Part shown: positions 11,204-23,600 of the stretch, in pieces
How the letters are laid out: every line of letters begins with the position of its first letter
How positions within the stretch are numbered: position 1 is the first letter of the stretch
Assembly: GCF_014898055.3 (NCBI RefSeq)
Contig: NW_023602073.1
Span: 88,454,678 to 88,518,677 of the forward strand
Direction: 5' to 3'
Length of the DNA: 64,000 bases
Source of the DNA: Talpa occidentalis
Lineage: Eukaryota; Chordata; Mammalia; Eulipotyphla; Talpidae
The notes under the pieces: model-generated
What the model was told of the DNA's origin: nothing
What the model saw: only the letters and a program-made list of their open reading frames with translations
Databases searched by the model: none
Made by a program: the position numbers and the translations under genes

Positions 11204-11454
11204 AAGATTAAAGAGAGGGTAGAATTTAATGAATAGTCCATCTACTCTCCAAAGAGAAATCCATCTTTTGGATTTCTCATCTTTTGCTGCATTGCTTTGT
11301 TTATATTTCCTAGAAAGCAAATTTGTCCTTCAATATTGAGTCATGAGATTCTGTAATTAATATTTGATAATGCTTTCACATTTATAACTCATTCCGATCC
11401 CACCATAGTAAAAATGAATAATACATTTCTTTTTAAAATTCATTCCTTTTGTAG

Positions 11455-12085
11455 GATATTACACTGTTGGTAGGAACGAAAACTGTTCCAATCACTATAG
11501 AAAGCTGTGTGGAGGTGCCTTAAAACATTAAAAATGGATGTCATATGATCCAGCGATTCCACTCTTAAGAATCTACCCAAGAACACAAAAACAATAATTC
11601 AAAAGGAAAGCACTCCTATGCTTACTGCAGCACTATTTACCATAGCTAAGATATGCAAAGAACTTAAAAGTTCCAAAATAGATGAATCGATCAAGAAGAT
11701 TGGTATATATACACAATGGAATACTACTCAGTGATCAAAAAAGATAAACTCATGCCATTTATGCAACATGGATGGAGCTGGAAGGGATGATGTTAAGTGA
11801 AAAAGGCCATAAGAAAAAAGATAAATATCACACGTTTTCACTTATATGTGAAATATAGAGAAATCGAACAAATGGTTAGGAAGAAGATAAACTTGCATGC
11901 TGACCATAGATCTGAAACATGCAGCAGAAGGGAAGGTAGAGGGGTCAAAACAGGGGAGAGAAGAGAATAAGGGATGGGGGAGATGAACCATAGGTGCTAT
12001 CGTGGAGAGAGAACTGAGGGGAGAAATCTAATAATATCCAAAAATTAACAATGGTGTTAGAAAATAAATTAATTTTTTAAGATTT
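11455..12085 (+). pseudogene. Old L1 fragment, end of ORF2 and 3'UTR
   Basis: Colinear with the end of L1 ORF2: CACTGTTGGTAGGAACG, CATATGATCCAGCGATTCCACTC, GCACTATTTACCATAGCTAAG, GGAATACTACTCAGTGATCAAAAAAGATAAAC and ACATGGATGGAGCTGGAAGGGAT, in the right order. Frameshifts and stops leave no useful open frame. The 3'UTR (AGGGGTCAAAACAGGGG.. onward) differs from the copy at 9.4 kb, which points to an older subfamily. Confidence 0.9.
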
Positions 12086-12550
12086 AAAAATTATACATGA
12101 GCATAAAAAAAGAAATCTTTTTAAAGAGAAATTAATTTCAAATATGGAAGAAAATAAATATTACAAAAATAAAATATAATCATAAGTTTATCACATAAGC
12201 CATGACCATTTCTCATCTTAAGTGACTAATTAATGAGTCTATAGAACAAAGAAATCAAGAAAATGATACCATGTATTATATACTTCCTATTGTCATGGTG
12301 TCACACTTTTCTTTACAAATAAATACAGTTCAAATATATCAGTGAGCTCCACCAAGACCTGAAATTAATCCATAGCTGACTGTAGATAAATGAGTAAGAA
12401 TAAAACCTGCCAGCCAATCTATAAATTTGTGTGTCATAACAAGTGCATGTTTCAGTAAGCCACTTTTTTAGGTATACTTAGATACAAAGTATTATCATGC
12501 CAATGATTTAATGATTCACACACACTTTATATACAATATATAAGTACATA
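12086..12550. other. AT-rich non-coding stretch
   Basis: No repeat recognised with confidence. It may include the diverged left part of the following L1 fragment. Confidence 0.45.
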
Positions 12551-13325
12551 CACAATATACAATGAGAAGGATATCAATACTATAGGAAAACATAACAATT
12601 GTCAATATATACACACCCAATATAAAGCAAATACTAATAACTGACTCAAAGGAAAACATTGACAGCAACGCAGTAAAAAATAGATATTTTAACACCACTC
12701 TTCTAACAATAGCTATATCATCCAGACAGAAAGTCACCATGGCAAACATGATTAATTGAGTAAGATGGACTTACTAGATATTAACAATGTCCCATCCCCA
12801 AACACCAAAATACACATTCTTTTGGAGAGCTCACAGTATATTGCAAAGATAGATCACATGCTGGGGCAAAAACAAGTCTCAGTAAATTTTGGAAGACTGA
12901 AATCTATCAAGGATCTTTTTGGATAACAATGGCACGAATCTAGAAATCAACTAAAAAGACAGAACCACAAATTTGTGGCAAAGAAAAAACATGGAACTGA
13001 ACAATTATTAGATCACTGAGGAAACTTAAAAAAAAATACCTGGAGATGAATGAAAATAAAGACTTGACGTATCAGAACATATGGGATGGAGCAAAAGCAC
13101 TTCTAATGGGGAAGTTTATAGTAATAGAGACCTGCCTCAGGAAACAAGAATAACAAATAGTATTAAATTTAAAGTCACACATGAAGGAATTAGAAAGAAA
13201 AGAGAAAGCAAAACCAAAGGTCAGTAGACAATAGGAAACAATAAAAATTAGAGCTTAAAAACTAATGAAATAGAAATAAAACAGATACTCTCCAAAAGAT
13301 CAATGAAACCAGCAGCTTGATTTTT
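12551..13325 (+). pseudogene. Old L1 fragment, internal ORF2
   Basis: The order of blocks follows L1 ORF2 after the endonuclease core. They are ATCATCCAGACAGAAAGTCA, CACATTCTTTTGGAGAGC, GCAAAGATAGATCACATGCTGGGG, GGCACGAATCTAGAAATCAACTA, CAGAACATATGGGATGGAGCAAAAGCA, GGGGAAGTTTATAGTAATAGAG and AAAAGATCAATGAAACCAGCAGCTTG. It is full of stops and indels. The piece starts and ends inside ORF2, so it is an independent fragment or was cut by later rearrangement. No enzyme activity can be expected. Confidence 0.8.
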
Positions 13326-13464
13326 TTCAAACTATTCATTTTAATAATCTAAAGCTTATTGTGTACCAAATAAAAAACTAACAAAGGTAAACAAATGAGA
13401 GCAGTTAAATTGAATAGTCTTAACCCAATTAGAAAATTTAAATTTTCATTAAAATTTTCTTGGT

Positions 13465-14058
13465 TTTTTTTGTCTTTGTTTATTTTTTTTATTTTTTTAC
13501 ATCCTTGTTCATTTTTAAATGATATTTGCTTCCCCCACTCCCTCAGGTGTAGTCCTCATGGAATTTCCTTCCCCAATGCACCCATGCACCATCACCTCAG
13601 TCCCCTGTGCTCCTCCCTCCCTCTGATCCCTCTCCCTCCTCCTCCCCTGCAGGATGTCTCTGATTTATAATTGCCTATTTTTGCTTTGTTGTGTTTTGTA
13701 CTGTTATTATTTTTTACACTGATGTCTTATTTGGTTCCCCTATATTCCTATTTTAAGTAAAACCATCTGATATTTTTCTTTTTCTTTCTGGCTTATTTCA
13801 CTGAGCATGATTCCATCTAGCTCCATTCACGTTGCTGCAAATGGCATGAGTTTATCTTTTTTGATGCTGAATAATATTCCATTATGTATACACACCACAT
13901 CTTCTTGATCCAGTCATCTATTTTTGGGCCTTTGGGTTGTTTCCTGGTTTTACCTATTGTAAATAGTGCTGAAATAAACATAGGGGTGCAAGTGTTCTTT
14001 TGAATCATTGTTTTTGTGTCCTTTGGGTAGATCCCTAGGAGTGGAATTGCTTGATTTT
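13465..14058 (-). pseudogene. 5'-truncated L1, antisense, ORF2 end and 3'UTR
   Basis: Read on the minus strand, the sequence from 14058 down to about 13735 matches the last part of ORF2 (reversed landmarks TCATCTATTTTTGGGCCTTTGGGTTG and ACTGAGCATGATTCCATCTAGC). A C/T-rich block at 13500-13660 is the reversed G-rich 3'UTR, and T runs at 13465-13500 are the reversed A tail. A 63-codon minus frame (14008-13817) is the readable remnant of ORF2. The head ends at GGAATTGCTTGATTT. No convincing duplication was found. Confidence 0.9.
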
Positions 14059-15954
14059 TTTAAGAAGACACTGAAACTTAGCAATTAAAGCACAAGAATA
14101 GCAAACAAATATCCCATTAGCCATCAGAGAGGGAATAATATCATCACAAGTCAGATAACCAATGGGAAACCCCAAGGAATACTCATGAAAAAACGAGAGT
14201 AAAAAAAGGCAGATGAGTTAGTATTTGCAAAGGACATGACAAACAGTTAAAACAGTAGCTGAAAAATAGTAAATTATATGAGTGTCAAATAAAATATAAT
14301 ATTGCTATTCTATATTAGTTTCCTGAATATCATTACAGTATAGTTTTTGTAAAATAATGAATCATTAGATGATTTACAATAATATGCCTACTTCTATTTA
14401 ACAGTTTTAAATAGAAAGTATTACAGTATTCACACTTCTACGAAATGAAGGATACTATTCAACACCAATTTAATTAGGATGTTAACTTTTCTCACCAAAA
14501 ACCAAAATCATTTAAAAATCCCTGCATTTCAGAGGAAAAACACAAAGGCAGCTGATCAAAAACCACAGACACTGCTCAAAGCCACAGCATGACACAAATA
14601 AAGAAATAAGCTTTCAGTTATAATAATTGATTAGCAACCTGCATTTTGCAGATTATGTTGAGGAATACAAAAAGTCTGTTGGTTCCCATTCAATATCCAT
14701 TATTCCATTCTTCCTTAATTATAAAACCCTGCTTTAACTCAAAGTGGCAATGTTCTCTTTTTTAATTTCCTGCTGCTTCAGATATGAATGTGAGGCTAGA
14801 GGCCCCAAAGCCATCTCATAGAAAAGGTAACCTGAAGCATGGGAGCCAGAAGATGAGCATTAAGAGCATGACATGTAAGCTTGTGTTTCTGATGAAAATG
14901 AGGAGGAACCAGCTAATGGTGAATTGACTTTCTCCAGATGCCTTTTACTAAAGAGAGCAAGAAACTTCTATCTTGCTTAAGGCACTATTTGGGGGCATTC
15001 TCTTAGTCACTTAGGTGCATACTTAATCTAAATGATATAATACATATTTGATAATAAATGTTTATAAATTGAACTCTGAAAGATCATGTAAGTAAACAAT
15101 GGCAATTTTAAAAGAAAAAGAAAATCCAAATGACATTTGAGTAAAAGTATTTAAAAATTTCAGTTCAGATGAACTGGGAATTACTAGCAGAACTTTACTG
15201 TATATCATTAGGAGTAAAGTATATATAATTATACTTTATATTACCATACATCATATGTATGTGTCACTTTATACTTCATTGTCAATTACTCTAAATTATT
15301 TTTTGTTGTCTCCATAAGGTTGAATATTTGTGGAGACAAATTTTTCTTTGATTTTTGCAATAAGATTTGAAGCAAATAAAATAACCTGTTAAAAACTGTC
15401 AATTCTAAGTAGTGATGGTCAGATTGATTGGTGTGTGTGTGTGTCTGTGTGTGTATATATGCATGATGTATTTAACAAGTTTTATTAAAAATTATATTTG
15501 AAACCTTCTCTAAATTTTCAGAAGCATAGAAGTGTTAAATGTCTGGACACTGCAATAAAGTAATAGTAAATGAGAATCCAAATGCAAGATTAAACTCAGA
15601 ATGTTAATTTATCAAGGATGTTCCCTGTCTTGGTATATTACATCTTTAATAACTCTAAGTTACATTGATAAAAATGAAAACACTGTTCTTTCTATTCATG
15701 ATAAATCTCTCCAACAAATCCCTGAAAAATTACAAAATTATACAAGATGCATGAATGGAAAGTAGACCATTCTTACAATTGTGTAACTTTAAAAAATAAT
15801 ATATTAAATAGCTCCAATTACTAAACATTCAGGCATTTTTAAAAATTATATGTATCAATTTTATTATAGATCACATAGCTATGATGGTTAATTTGACATG
15901 TCAGCTCAGCTTAAAGATGGCCATATAGCTGGTAAGACATTATTTCTGGCTATG
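14059..15954. other. AT-rich non-coding stretch
   Basis: Contains a GT repeat at 15431-15460. The part near 14780-15000 (GAGGCTAGAGGCCCCAAAGCCATC.. onward) looks like an ancient repeat, family not resolved. Confidence 0.4.
15431..15460. repeat. (GT)n microsatellite
   Basis: GT run with a single CT interruption, leading into ATATAT. Confidence 0.9.
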
Positions 15955-15971
15955 TCTATGAGAGTGTTTCT

Positions 15972-16232
15972 TTTTTTTTTAAAGATTTACTTTTTATTTA
16001 TTTATGCAAACAAGAACTGCAGTACAGGCCAGAGGTGTAGGGGTGGAGAGAATTCACCAGAGACAGAGTGGGAAGCAGAACAGGCAGATCCACTGAAATA
16101 CACTGCTGAGGGGAGCAGTGGGCGAGAGAGGAGAGGTCTGCTGCCCCATGTGGGTTAGCTCCCTGGCCCTGGATCAAACTCAGGCTGTGGCAGCAATAGT
16201 GCTGAGACAAACCCCTGAGTCACCAGAGAGTC
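15972..16232 (-). mobile_element. tRNA-derived SINE, antisense, perfect duplication
   Basis: Minus-strand SINE with reversed tail TTTAAAGATTTACTTTTTATTTATTTATG and body CACCAGAGACAGAGTGGGAAGCAGAACAGGCAG. The 17-bp duplication TCTATGAGAGTGTTTCT is exact at 15955-15971 and 16233-16249. This marks L1-driven insertion and a fairly recent date. Confidence 0.96.
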
Positions 16233-16479
16233 TCTATGAGAGTGTTTCTGAAAGAGATTAGTATTTGGAACAGTAGAGTGAGTAGAGAAGATTGTCCTCA
16301 CCAATGCAGGTATACATCATCCACTCTGTTGAGGGCATAAATGGGGGGGAAAAAAAAAACTACAAAGAAAGGACAAATTTGCTCCTTGCTTTGATTAGGA
16401 CATGCATTTTTTCCTGCTCTTGGACATCAGCTACTCTGGTTCTCAGACTCTGACTCAATTACATCACCAGTTTTCTTCC

Positions 16480-16567
16480 CCAGGGGCTGGGGATCCAACC
16501 GGGGCTGCAGAGGCTGCAGGCAGCTTCTCAGCCCAGTGTTAAACTGCTGCGCCACCAGGGAGGCCCC
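16480..16567 (-). mobile_element. SINE head fragment, antisense
   Basis: Only the 5' about 90 bp of the SINE is present, reversed (GGGGATCCAACCGGGGCTGCAGAGG.. to GCGCCACCAGGGAGGCC). The body and tail are missing, so it is 3'-truncated, which is unusual for L1-mediated insertion and suggests a later deletion. It abuts the L1 fragment on its right. Confidence 0.85.
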
Positions 16568-16851
16568 TGATTTTAATTTTTAATACTTTAGTAAAGAAGA
16601 CACAAATGAAATCCACAATGAGTTATTATCTCACACTTGTGAGACTGGTATACATTGAAAAGGCCACCCACCAATAACAAATGCAGGAGGGAATGCAGGA
16701 AAAGGGGAACTCTAATACATTGTTGGTAGAAATGTAAACTGGTACTGCCATTGGGAAAGCAATCTGGGCTCACCTTAAAAAACTAAAAATGGAAATATCA
16801 TATGATGCAGAAATCCCACTTCTGAATATCTATCTAAAGAATACAAAACCA
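16568..16851 (+). pseudogene. L1 ORF2 fragment interrupted by a SINE
   Basis: Diverged L1 ORF2 end: GAGTTATTATCTCACACTTGTGAGA, AAATGCAGGAGGGAATGCAGGAAAAGGGGAAC, CATTGTTGGTAGAAATGTAAACTGGT and ATATCATATGATGCAGAAATCCCACT. It is cut at the right by the SINE at 16852. The rest of the L1 is not seen after the SINE. Confidence 0.85.
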
Positions 16852-17115
16852 GGCCTCCCCGGCAGCGCAGAGGTTATGACAGTACTATGAAGCTTTCACC
16901 AGCCACTGCAGCATGAGTTCAATCCCCTGCCAGCCAGGGAGCAACCCACATGGCACAGCAGACCTCTCCTGTCACACCCACTGCTCCCCTCAGCAGTGTA
17001 TTTTGTCAGTCTGCCTGTTCTGTTCTCCACTCTGTCTCTGGTGAATCCTCTCACCCTCCCATGCATCTGACCTGTACCCCAGTTCTTGTATGTATGAATA
17101 AATAAATCTTTAAAA
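16852..17115 (+). mobile_element. tRNA-derived SINE inserted in L1
   Basis: Full-length copy of the subfamily with GCAGCATGAGTTCAATCC, GGGAGCAACCCACATGGCACAGCAG and CAGTTCTTGTATGTATGAATAAATAAATCTTTAAAA. The tail shows both AATAAA and a TCTTT pol III terminator, the hallmark of T+ class SINEs. A clean duplication is not evident. Confidence 0.93.
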
Positions 17116-18939
17116 AAAAATTTTAATAAAAAGAAAAAAAAATCTAATATTGTTCTAAGATTGAGTTATTTAATTATATATTCAAAGACTTGAGTGAATC
17201 CCCTTTAGCTTTTCAGGGTCATAGGTTTTGTTAAGACCTGGAAGCAAATTCTAGTCATTTAGCTGATAAAATTAAGACATCTCCTACTTAAATCCTAAAG
17301 ATAAAAATAAATATTATTTTGAATTGTTTATGATAGTTTCTCTTTTCACTTTTGCTGCTCTCTCTTATTCTAAACCAGGCCTTCAATGAAACCCAAGAAC
17401 TTGTTCTTTTTTATATAAATTTTTAAAGTATCTAATGGATTTTAAAATACCTGATGAAGTGACACAGATATTGGCATGAACTAATACAAAAGCCCTAGTG
17501 ACAGGCAAAATTTATAACCACCAAACTTTAAGACTAAATGAGTCCATAAATCAACAAGGTCTTACTCTGCCTATAATGTTAGGTGAAAAGAAGTTTTAAT
17601 GTACAATACCTAAATTTAATAAATAAATAGCAACTCAGTGGTAGTAGTTTATATTGTGAATTTAATATTAATATTTGCTTTAAAATATGAAATATCTTAA
17701 GTCATATAGTTAGAGAAATTAGCAGAATAAAAGTAAAGAGTAAAGGTTCAGGTATAATATTGGAAAAACATGGGATTTAGACATCTTGAGAAGAGTCTTT
17801 TTGGGGCTTTTTATCTCTATAACTGGGTGCATGGCATGCAGCATTAGTTTAATAAATGTTAGTGGAACTAAATTAAGTTGCTATTCACAGGGAAAGACAT
17901 TCAACTTAAGCAAAGTACCAGGCACAACTGTGAGAGGAATGGGGAAAAGAATTACGTGCACAGAATGCTAACCCAGGGAAACATTTGATGTTCTTGCCTG
18001 CCCACACCTAAGTTGTTTTTTTTTTTTTTTTTTTTTTTATAGTTTTCTCCTGGGTGTTTACTCTACTCTAGTTCTGACTAAGAAAAGAAATCTATCACCA
18101 ATACCCATCCTTCTACCTGATGGAGTTTTAAGTTAAGTCATTCTTAAATTCAGGCTCAAAATTTAGAAACTTTTCATGATCACTGGAATCCCTGTTGGTT
18201 TGTCTCTACCTCAGATGAAACCCAAACCCAAACACCTGTTCTGTCATTTACTTTCTTTTTAAGCACTTCTTGCCTCTTAATTTTTATTCCATTTTCTTCT
18301 CTACCATTATTTTAGTATATTAACATCTGATATTCTCAAACTACAGGCATAAATCAGCCCTCATCACTTACCATAAGGTCTCTGGTCTTGGCCACTACAT
18401 TCACTGCACAGACTACCTGGTTGGCCCTTCCACCAATGGCTCCAACATTGTGAGCAAGATGGCTGGGAATCCTCTGAGGCTCCCTGGCTGCCTACCTCCA
18501 AAGTAGTTAAGTGGTGCAAACTGTCTCCCAACTCTCTTCTGTCCTGAATCTTGAACGAAGTCTCAACTCTCTAACTAATCTCTGCCTTCTTTAATGTGCT
18601 ACTATCTTATCCCTAGATAGTAAGGCTTGGCAGTAAAGTTGTAACTAGGTTTCAGAAAGTCTAGAATGGCACATGTAAGGAATTTGTATTATGTCCAGCA
18701 ATGAAAGGGTAGTCTTTTCATGATTTTTAATGAACATATTGCAAAGAAAACTAGAATTTTAACATGATTAATTTGAAAACTGGTGACACTAAATAAGGGG
18801 GGAAACTATCATTTTCATTTGGTATACATAGCCTAGTTGAGATGAGTTCATTTTGCTTCATGTAATATATGTCATTATAATGATGGCTCTCTTCTTGTGT
18901 ATTTAATCAAATAGTTTTAAATTTTTTTAATTAGCTATT
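17116..18939. other. AT-rich non-coding stretch with a T23 run
   Basis: A homopolymer T run lies at 18016-18038. A moderately GC-richer part at 18360-18600 has no recognised family. No coding pattern is supported. Confidence 0.45.
18016..18038. repeat. Poly(T) tract, 23 nt
   Basis: Pure T run with no recognisable element body beside it. Confidence 0.9.
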
Positions 18940-18955
18940 AAAAGTTGATAAAGTG

Positions 18956-19230
18956 GGCCTCCCCTGGTGGTACAGCGGTTGAGCGCTGGGCTGCAAAGCT
19001 GCCCGCAGCCTCTGCTACGCCAGTTCGATACCCGGCTGCTGGTGAGGGTCCCACATGGCGTGCAGACCTCTCCTGCTGCACCCGCTGCTCCCCTCAGCAG
19101 TGTATTTCTTCGGTTGCCTGTTCTGTTCCCTACTCTGGCTCTGGTGAGTTCTCTCACCCTCCCGCGCTTCTGACTGTACTCAGTGCTTGTATAAATAAAT
19201 AAATAAATCTTTAAAACAAACAAACAAAAA
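18956..19230 (+). mobile_element. tRNA-derived SINE, young subfamily, perfect duplication
   Basis: Head GGCCTCCCCTGGTGGTACAGCGGTTGAGCGCTGGGCTGC with intact A and B box motifs. The end is TTCTGACTGTACTCAGTGCTTGTATAAATAAATAAATAAATCTTT. The 16-bp duplication AAAAGTTGATAAAGTG is exact at 18940-18955 and 19231-19246. Open frames of 68-128 codons on both strands are readings of the SINE. Confidence 0.97.
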
Positions 19231-19246
19231 AAAAGTTGATAAAGTG

Positions 19247-20399
19247 TTACGGAAAAATACAAATAAAATACAATTATTTGGGTTAGAATAAAAAATATAT
19301 ATATGTAAATCACTAATGAAGAAGTGGGTATCTGAAAGTATTTGGGAAAGCTTTTATAGAATATTTTCCAAAATAAAATAGAATATTTTTAGTAGGATAG
19401 ATCAATTTGGCATCTTTATAAGGAAGCTCATGACAAAATTTATAAGGGAAGATGCAAAGAAAAAAAAGTTCAAGTTTTTAATTTAGGGTTGTGAATTCTA
19501 AGTTTGTATTATTTTCTATATATATCTTGCTGAAAGTTTTATTAAGGTGTTGAAGAAGACCAAAAGCAGAGAAAAGAAAGGTCAAAAGGGGAGATCACGG
19601 GGGAGTAAAACGATAAAGAGCTAATTTGAGTTTTTCCCAAAAGAGCAGACCTGGGATGAGTAAGAAATGTGTGGAGTATGGGGAGAGCCAAATATCAAAA
19701 TGAAAACCCATACTGTAAAAGAGGGGAGACAAAGAGCTTAAAGGTGAACTTTTCTTTTGAATTATCCCTGAAGTTAGAGCTGTGCCTTAGTCTCCCTCCC
19801 ATATCTAAAGAAAATATTCCAAATAGTTATCCTAATTCAGTATACCCTACTCCAGCTCCTCTCAGCAACCTTCTTTGATTCTGCCTATAGAAATATTTTC
19901 CAGCAAATATTTGTAACTTCCTCTCAATAGCAGTGATATGTTTTATACAGATAAGATTGAGTGAAACTCTTTAGAGTAGTAAAAATCTCAGCAATTAAAT
20001 TGGTTCACGATAATACAAATATCCCTGGTGAGGCATTGGTCTTAAAAGCAAACATCATTTTAGATTTTCTGAGCATTTGTTTCAGAAAGCACATTAATCT
20101 ATTTCAACTGCGTTTGTTTAGTGTTTTCCAAGTTAAGAGATTGACAGCAACTTGGCAATCAATTAGCAATAAAACTATTCTGCCAATCTTGATGAACACA
20201 ACAAAGTAAATAAAGACACATGCACATAATCCAAAAAGATGCTATTTCCCATAAAGAGATGATTTTAGTTTGGGTTCAGATGAGTGGATTCATTATTAAG
20301 AGATCTTGAAATGCCCCACTGTAGAGATCTTTCTCTTATCTTTATTTGGAAATTTCAAAGTCTGGACTATTTATTAATATCACTCATTCATCTAAGGTG
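19247..20399. other. Non-coding stretch, part possibly conserved
   Basis: No repeat recognised. From about 20030 to 20215 the composition is balanced, with homeodomain-type sites (CAATTAGCAATAAAAC), and lacks repeat signatures. This is compatible with a conserved non-coding element but unproven. Confidence 0.35.
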
Positions 20400-20660
20400 A
20401 TGGACTGTGGATGCTCTGGTGGTGGGTGTGGTGTAGTAATAATACTTAAAGGGGGTGAACCCTACACCTCCTAAACACAAACAACAATTTTTTTACTATA
20501 AATTTTATTTTTATAATCCCCATACAATTGCGATCCCCTTATTTTGACCCCAATTCCTCCCCTCCCCACCCCCATCCCCCAAAGAGTGTCTCTGATTCAT
20601 AGTTACAAACAACAATGTAAACCAATGTTACCTCAATAAAAAAAATCTATTTAAAAATAT
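20400..20660 (+). mobile_element. Old L1 3'UTR, split by a nested insertion
   Basis: GATGGACTGTGGATGCTCTGGTGGTGGGTGTGG.. and GTAAACCAATGTTACCTCAATAAAAAAA form the L1 3' terminal block. The two halves are separated by 116 bp of antisense younger L1. Joining across the insertion restores the usual order. Confidence 0.8.
20489..20604 (-). mobile_element. 116-bp L1 3'-end insertion, antisense
   Basis: Reversed L1 3'UTR terminus (ATAAATTTTATTTTTATAATCCCCATACAATTGCGATCCCC, C-rich tract, AAAGAGTGTCTCTGATTCATAGTT). It is the same sequence as the 3' ends at 9.5 kb and 42.6 kb. The duplication ACAAACAACAAT is exact at 20477-20488 and 20605-20616. Extreme 5' truncation left only the 3'UTR. Confidence 0.93.
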
Positions 20661-23600
20661 TTGTTGCAAATATTCAGTGTGACATCAAAATATTAAGGAA
20701 TTTGAAAAATAAGATAGAAAGAGGTAGTGACGAGTAGGAGTCAAGAGATAATTCAAAGTCACTTAAAATAAAGCCACAAGTAACTCTTGATTAAGGGTAG
20801 TTTATGAATGGCATATGTATAATCAGTTATGAGATGAAATAATTTCTCAAGGGGAATAGCCCATTGGGCAGCCATTAATTAGAGATTTCCACCAATTACC
20901 AATACCTTATCACTAATTAGCAAGGTCCTTGTCAATACTAATTGACAGAGGGAGAAAGAGAGAGAGATAAATAGTACCATCTTATACTAATCAAATGGAC
21001 CCATGTGACATGGGCAAAAGTACTTCAAATGAATCCATTCATTTAGGATGAGTAATTTTGTAAAAGAAAAAAAGGGGGGGGTGAGGAAGAAAAATAATGT
21101 GTATCAAACTTGTATTCCTCAAAAGCAAAGATATAATTTTAATCATCCTAACGAAAGAAAATATCTTGGTTTCTTCATCAAAATTCCTCATGGTTCCTGA
21201 AATCTACTTAAGTATATTTTACATAGCATTTAATGTTTGTTCTTGATTAAATATAAAACTAACATTAACAACTTTTTATTAGTATTAAGAATAACAACCT
21301 TTGAATAGCTAAAGAAGCAAAAATTCAGGAGACCTTTTGTTAGGTAATAACATCATAGCCCAAACATATTTCTTCCTTAAATCACCACATGCCAATGGTT
21401 CTTGCAAAACAGAGCATTACCTGCTAGCCTCTACTAAACAATTTTAAAACTTACATGTGAATAGTCACGTAAGTCTTTGGACCCATTAATTTGCTGTTGA
21501 TAGTTGAAATTGTGTAAGTAGATGATACCAGGTAGCTTGTATAGAACAAGAAAAGACAAAGGTCAGGTATACTGAATTCAACTGAAATTTGAGTAAGTGG
21601 CATGATTTTTAATTATCTGACCAGGTAACATAAGCAAAAAAAATTTTTTTTTTTTTTACTATAGCCATTTCTTTGACACAAGTAAGTGCCCAGACCTTAA
21701 AGTTCCCAAAACTTTTCCACTATATAAAAAAAAAAGTATGGTCATTTTGACTCCTAATGGTAGGATTTAAAGTAATGAAGAAACTGGAAATCTATATAAA
21801 GGAAGTTTCTACAATGTAACACAGGCACTTTGAATTAAAGCAAAATATACCCGTTCTCATTGTTTTTCCCTCTTTAAATACAAAATCCATGGTTCTTCCA
21901 TAAACTTTTCCCTTCTCCCAGGATGTATGCTTACTGCTTTTCATCCACTACTTATCTATCCTCAAGCAGACTAAAGCAGTCACAGGGGAAAAAAACTAAT
22001 TCGTGAAAGAAAAGTTTAACAATTTGTTATTTTCACAAAGAAGTGCTAAATCGTCCTTATATGTAAGATAAGTATCTCTTCTATTAGTTCTTTTAAGGGA
22101 AAAACAGAAAGTGACTAAAATTTCTGTTATTTCTTTTCTACTTTTTCCCCCTTTTTTTCTTCTGGAAAAAACCTGCTCATTTACAAGTACACACTAGTTT
22201 GTTCAATGACAAAGCATAAAGTACAGTCTTGAATGCCCCCCCCACCCAATAAAATAAGTTCTGCCTTTATCATGTTCTTGTACCATGTAATTTTTCATCA
22301 ACCTATATGACATGCAGCCATAACTAACATCTGCTATCATAATGTGTATACAACGATATGAAGTCTGTCCTGTGTAATTCTAACAATGTACAAGAATATG
22401 GTAAAAATGACTAGGAAAGAAGGGAGTTGTTCTATCCAGGGGGCAGAGAGAGATGATTGGACAGCGTGTTTTCTACATTGTACAAAGCACTGGGCACAGA
22501 GCCTCTGACGCTACTAGAAGAAAAGATTCCAAAGTAAGAAGTCCCAGAGCCCAACTACATTGACAGACTCACAAACTGCTTATGATTCTTCTGGATTTAT
22601 CTTCTAGGATCCAATAAGAGATGATTCACAGAATGACAAGTTTCTCTAAGAATGGGATGCTGATAATAGCTCAGTAAACACTAGTCAGGTAAGAAACCTA
22701 TCCCCAAGAATAACAAGTTTGAAGATCTCAGCAATGATGGCAAATGGCAAATGATGGAAATCACTCTCAGATATGACAAAAGGTAATATGTCATAAAACT
22801 ACGGGAAGATTACCTCCCATGATGTCACAGTTCTGCTTCACCAGTATAAGTATCACATTGTTTATAATCCACCTCAGGAGAGAAATGGTTCTTGTGTTCC
22901 TATTTTATTCAAATATGGAAAGCTACTAAAGAAAAGCTGCTAAAGTCCCCCCATACATCCCATGATAAATATCTCTAAGACATGTTATGGTCCCCAAATC
23001 CAAGTGTGAATAGCTTTTACAACATACAAGTTCCCCTTTGAAAGTAGTAAATTATAGTTGAACAATTTGACTGGAATCCTTTATGACTCTATAAAAAGAA
23101 AATTAGAGCAATAATAAAGCTTTTAAAATACACTCTGCCACCAAATAATTTCTCTCCCACATTACATTATATGATTACTAGGATAAGATTAACCACGAGC
23201 TTATGTATATCTTCAGTATCTATAAAAATCAACAAAGTTGTGATGACTATCGTGTTCCTTACCCTTATTATCAAATAGCTCACTTAGGGACAGTGAGTTT
23301 GCTACCTTGTTTAGAGAACACACATTCTCTAGCAGAAATACTCTGTAGATGTATTGAAAAGGATAATGGGCTTTTTCTTTAGATCTTACTTCCTATGAAT
23401 TGTCATGTTAATGAGTTAACATATTAAAGGTTGCACTTTGGGGGCACTTACTCTGTACTATGCACTCCAGTGAATTTCAAATGGTCTTCATGGGTATAAT
23501 AATATTTTTAACAGCTTGTTAAAAGTTTCTTAGGCCCCATACTTTCTGAATTTAACTTGGAATATGGAGTGAGGCCACAAAGTATCCCCAGAGTCCTTAG

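Noticed and set aside
13312..14056. GCTTGATTTTTTT on both sides of the antisense L1 as a target-site duplication
   Set aside because: The left copy belongs to the L1 ORF2 fragment and the right copy lies within the antisense L1's own ORF2 sequence, so the match is coincidental.
18016..18038. T23 run as the tail of an antisense retroelement
   Set aside because: No recognisable element body follows on the right and no duplication was found.
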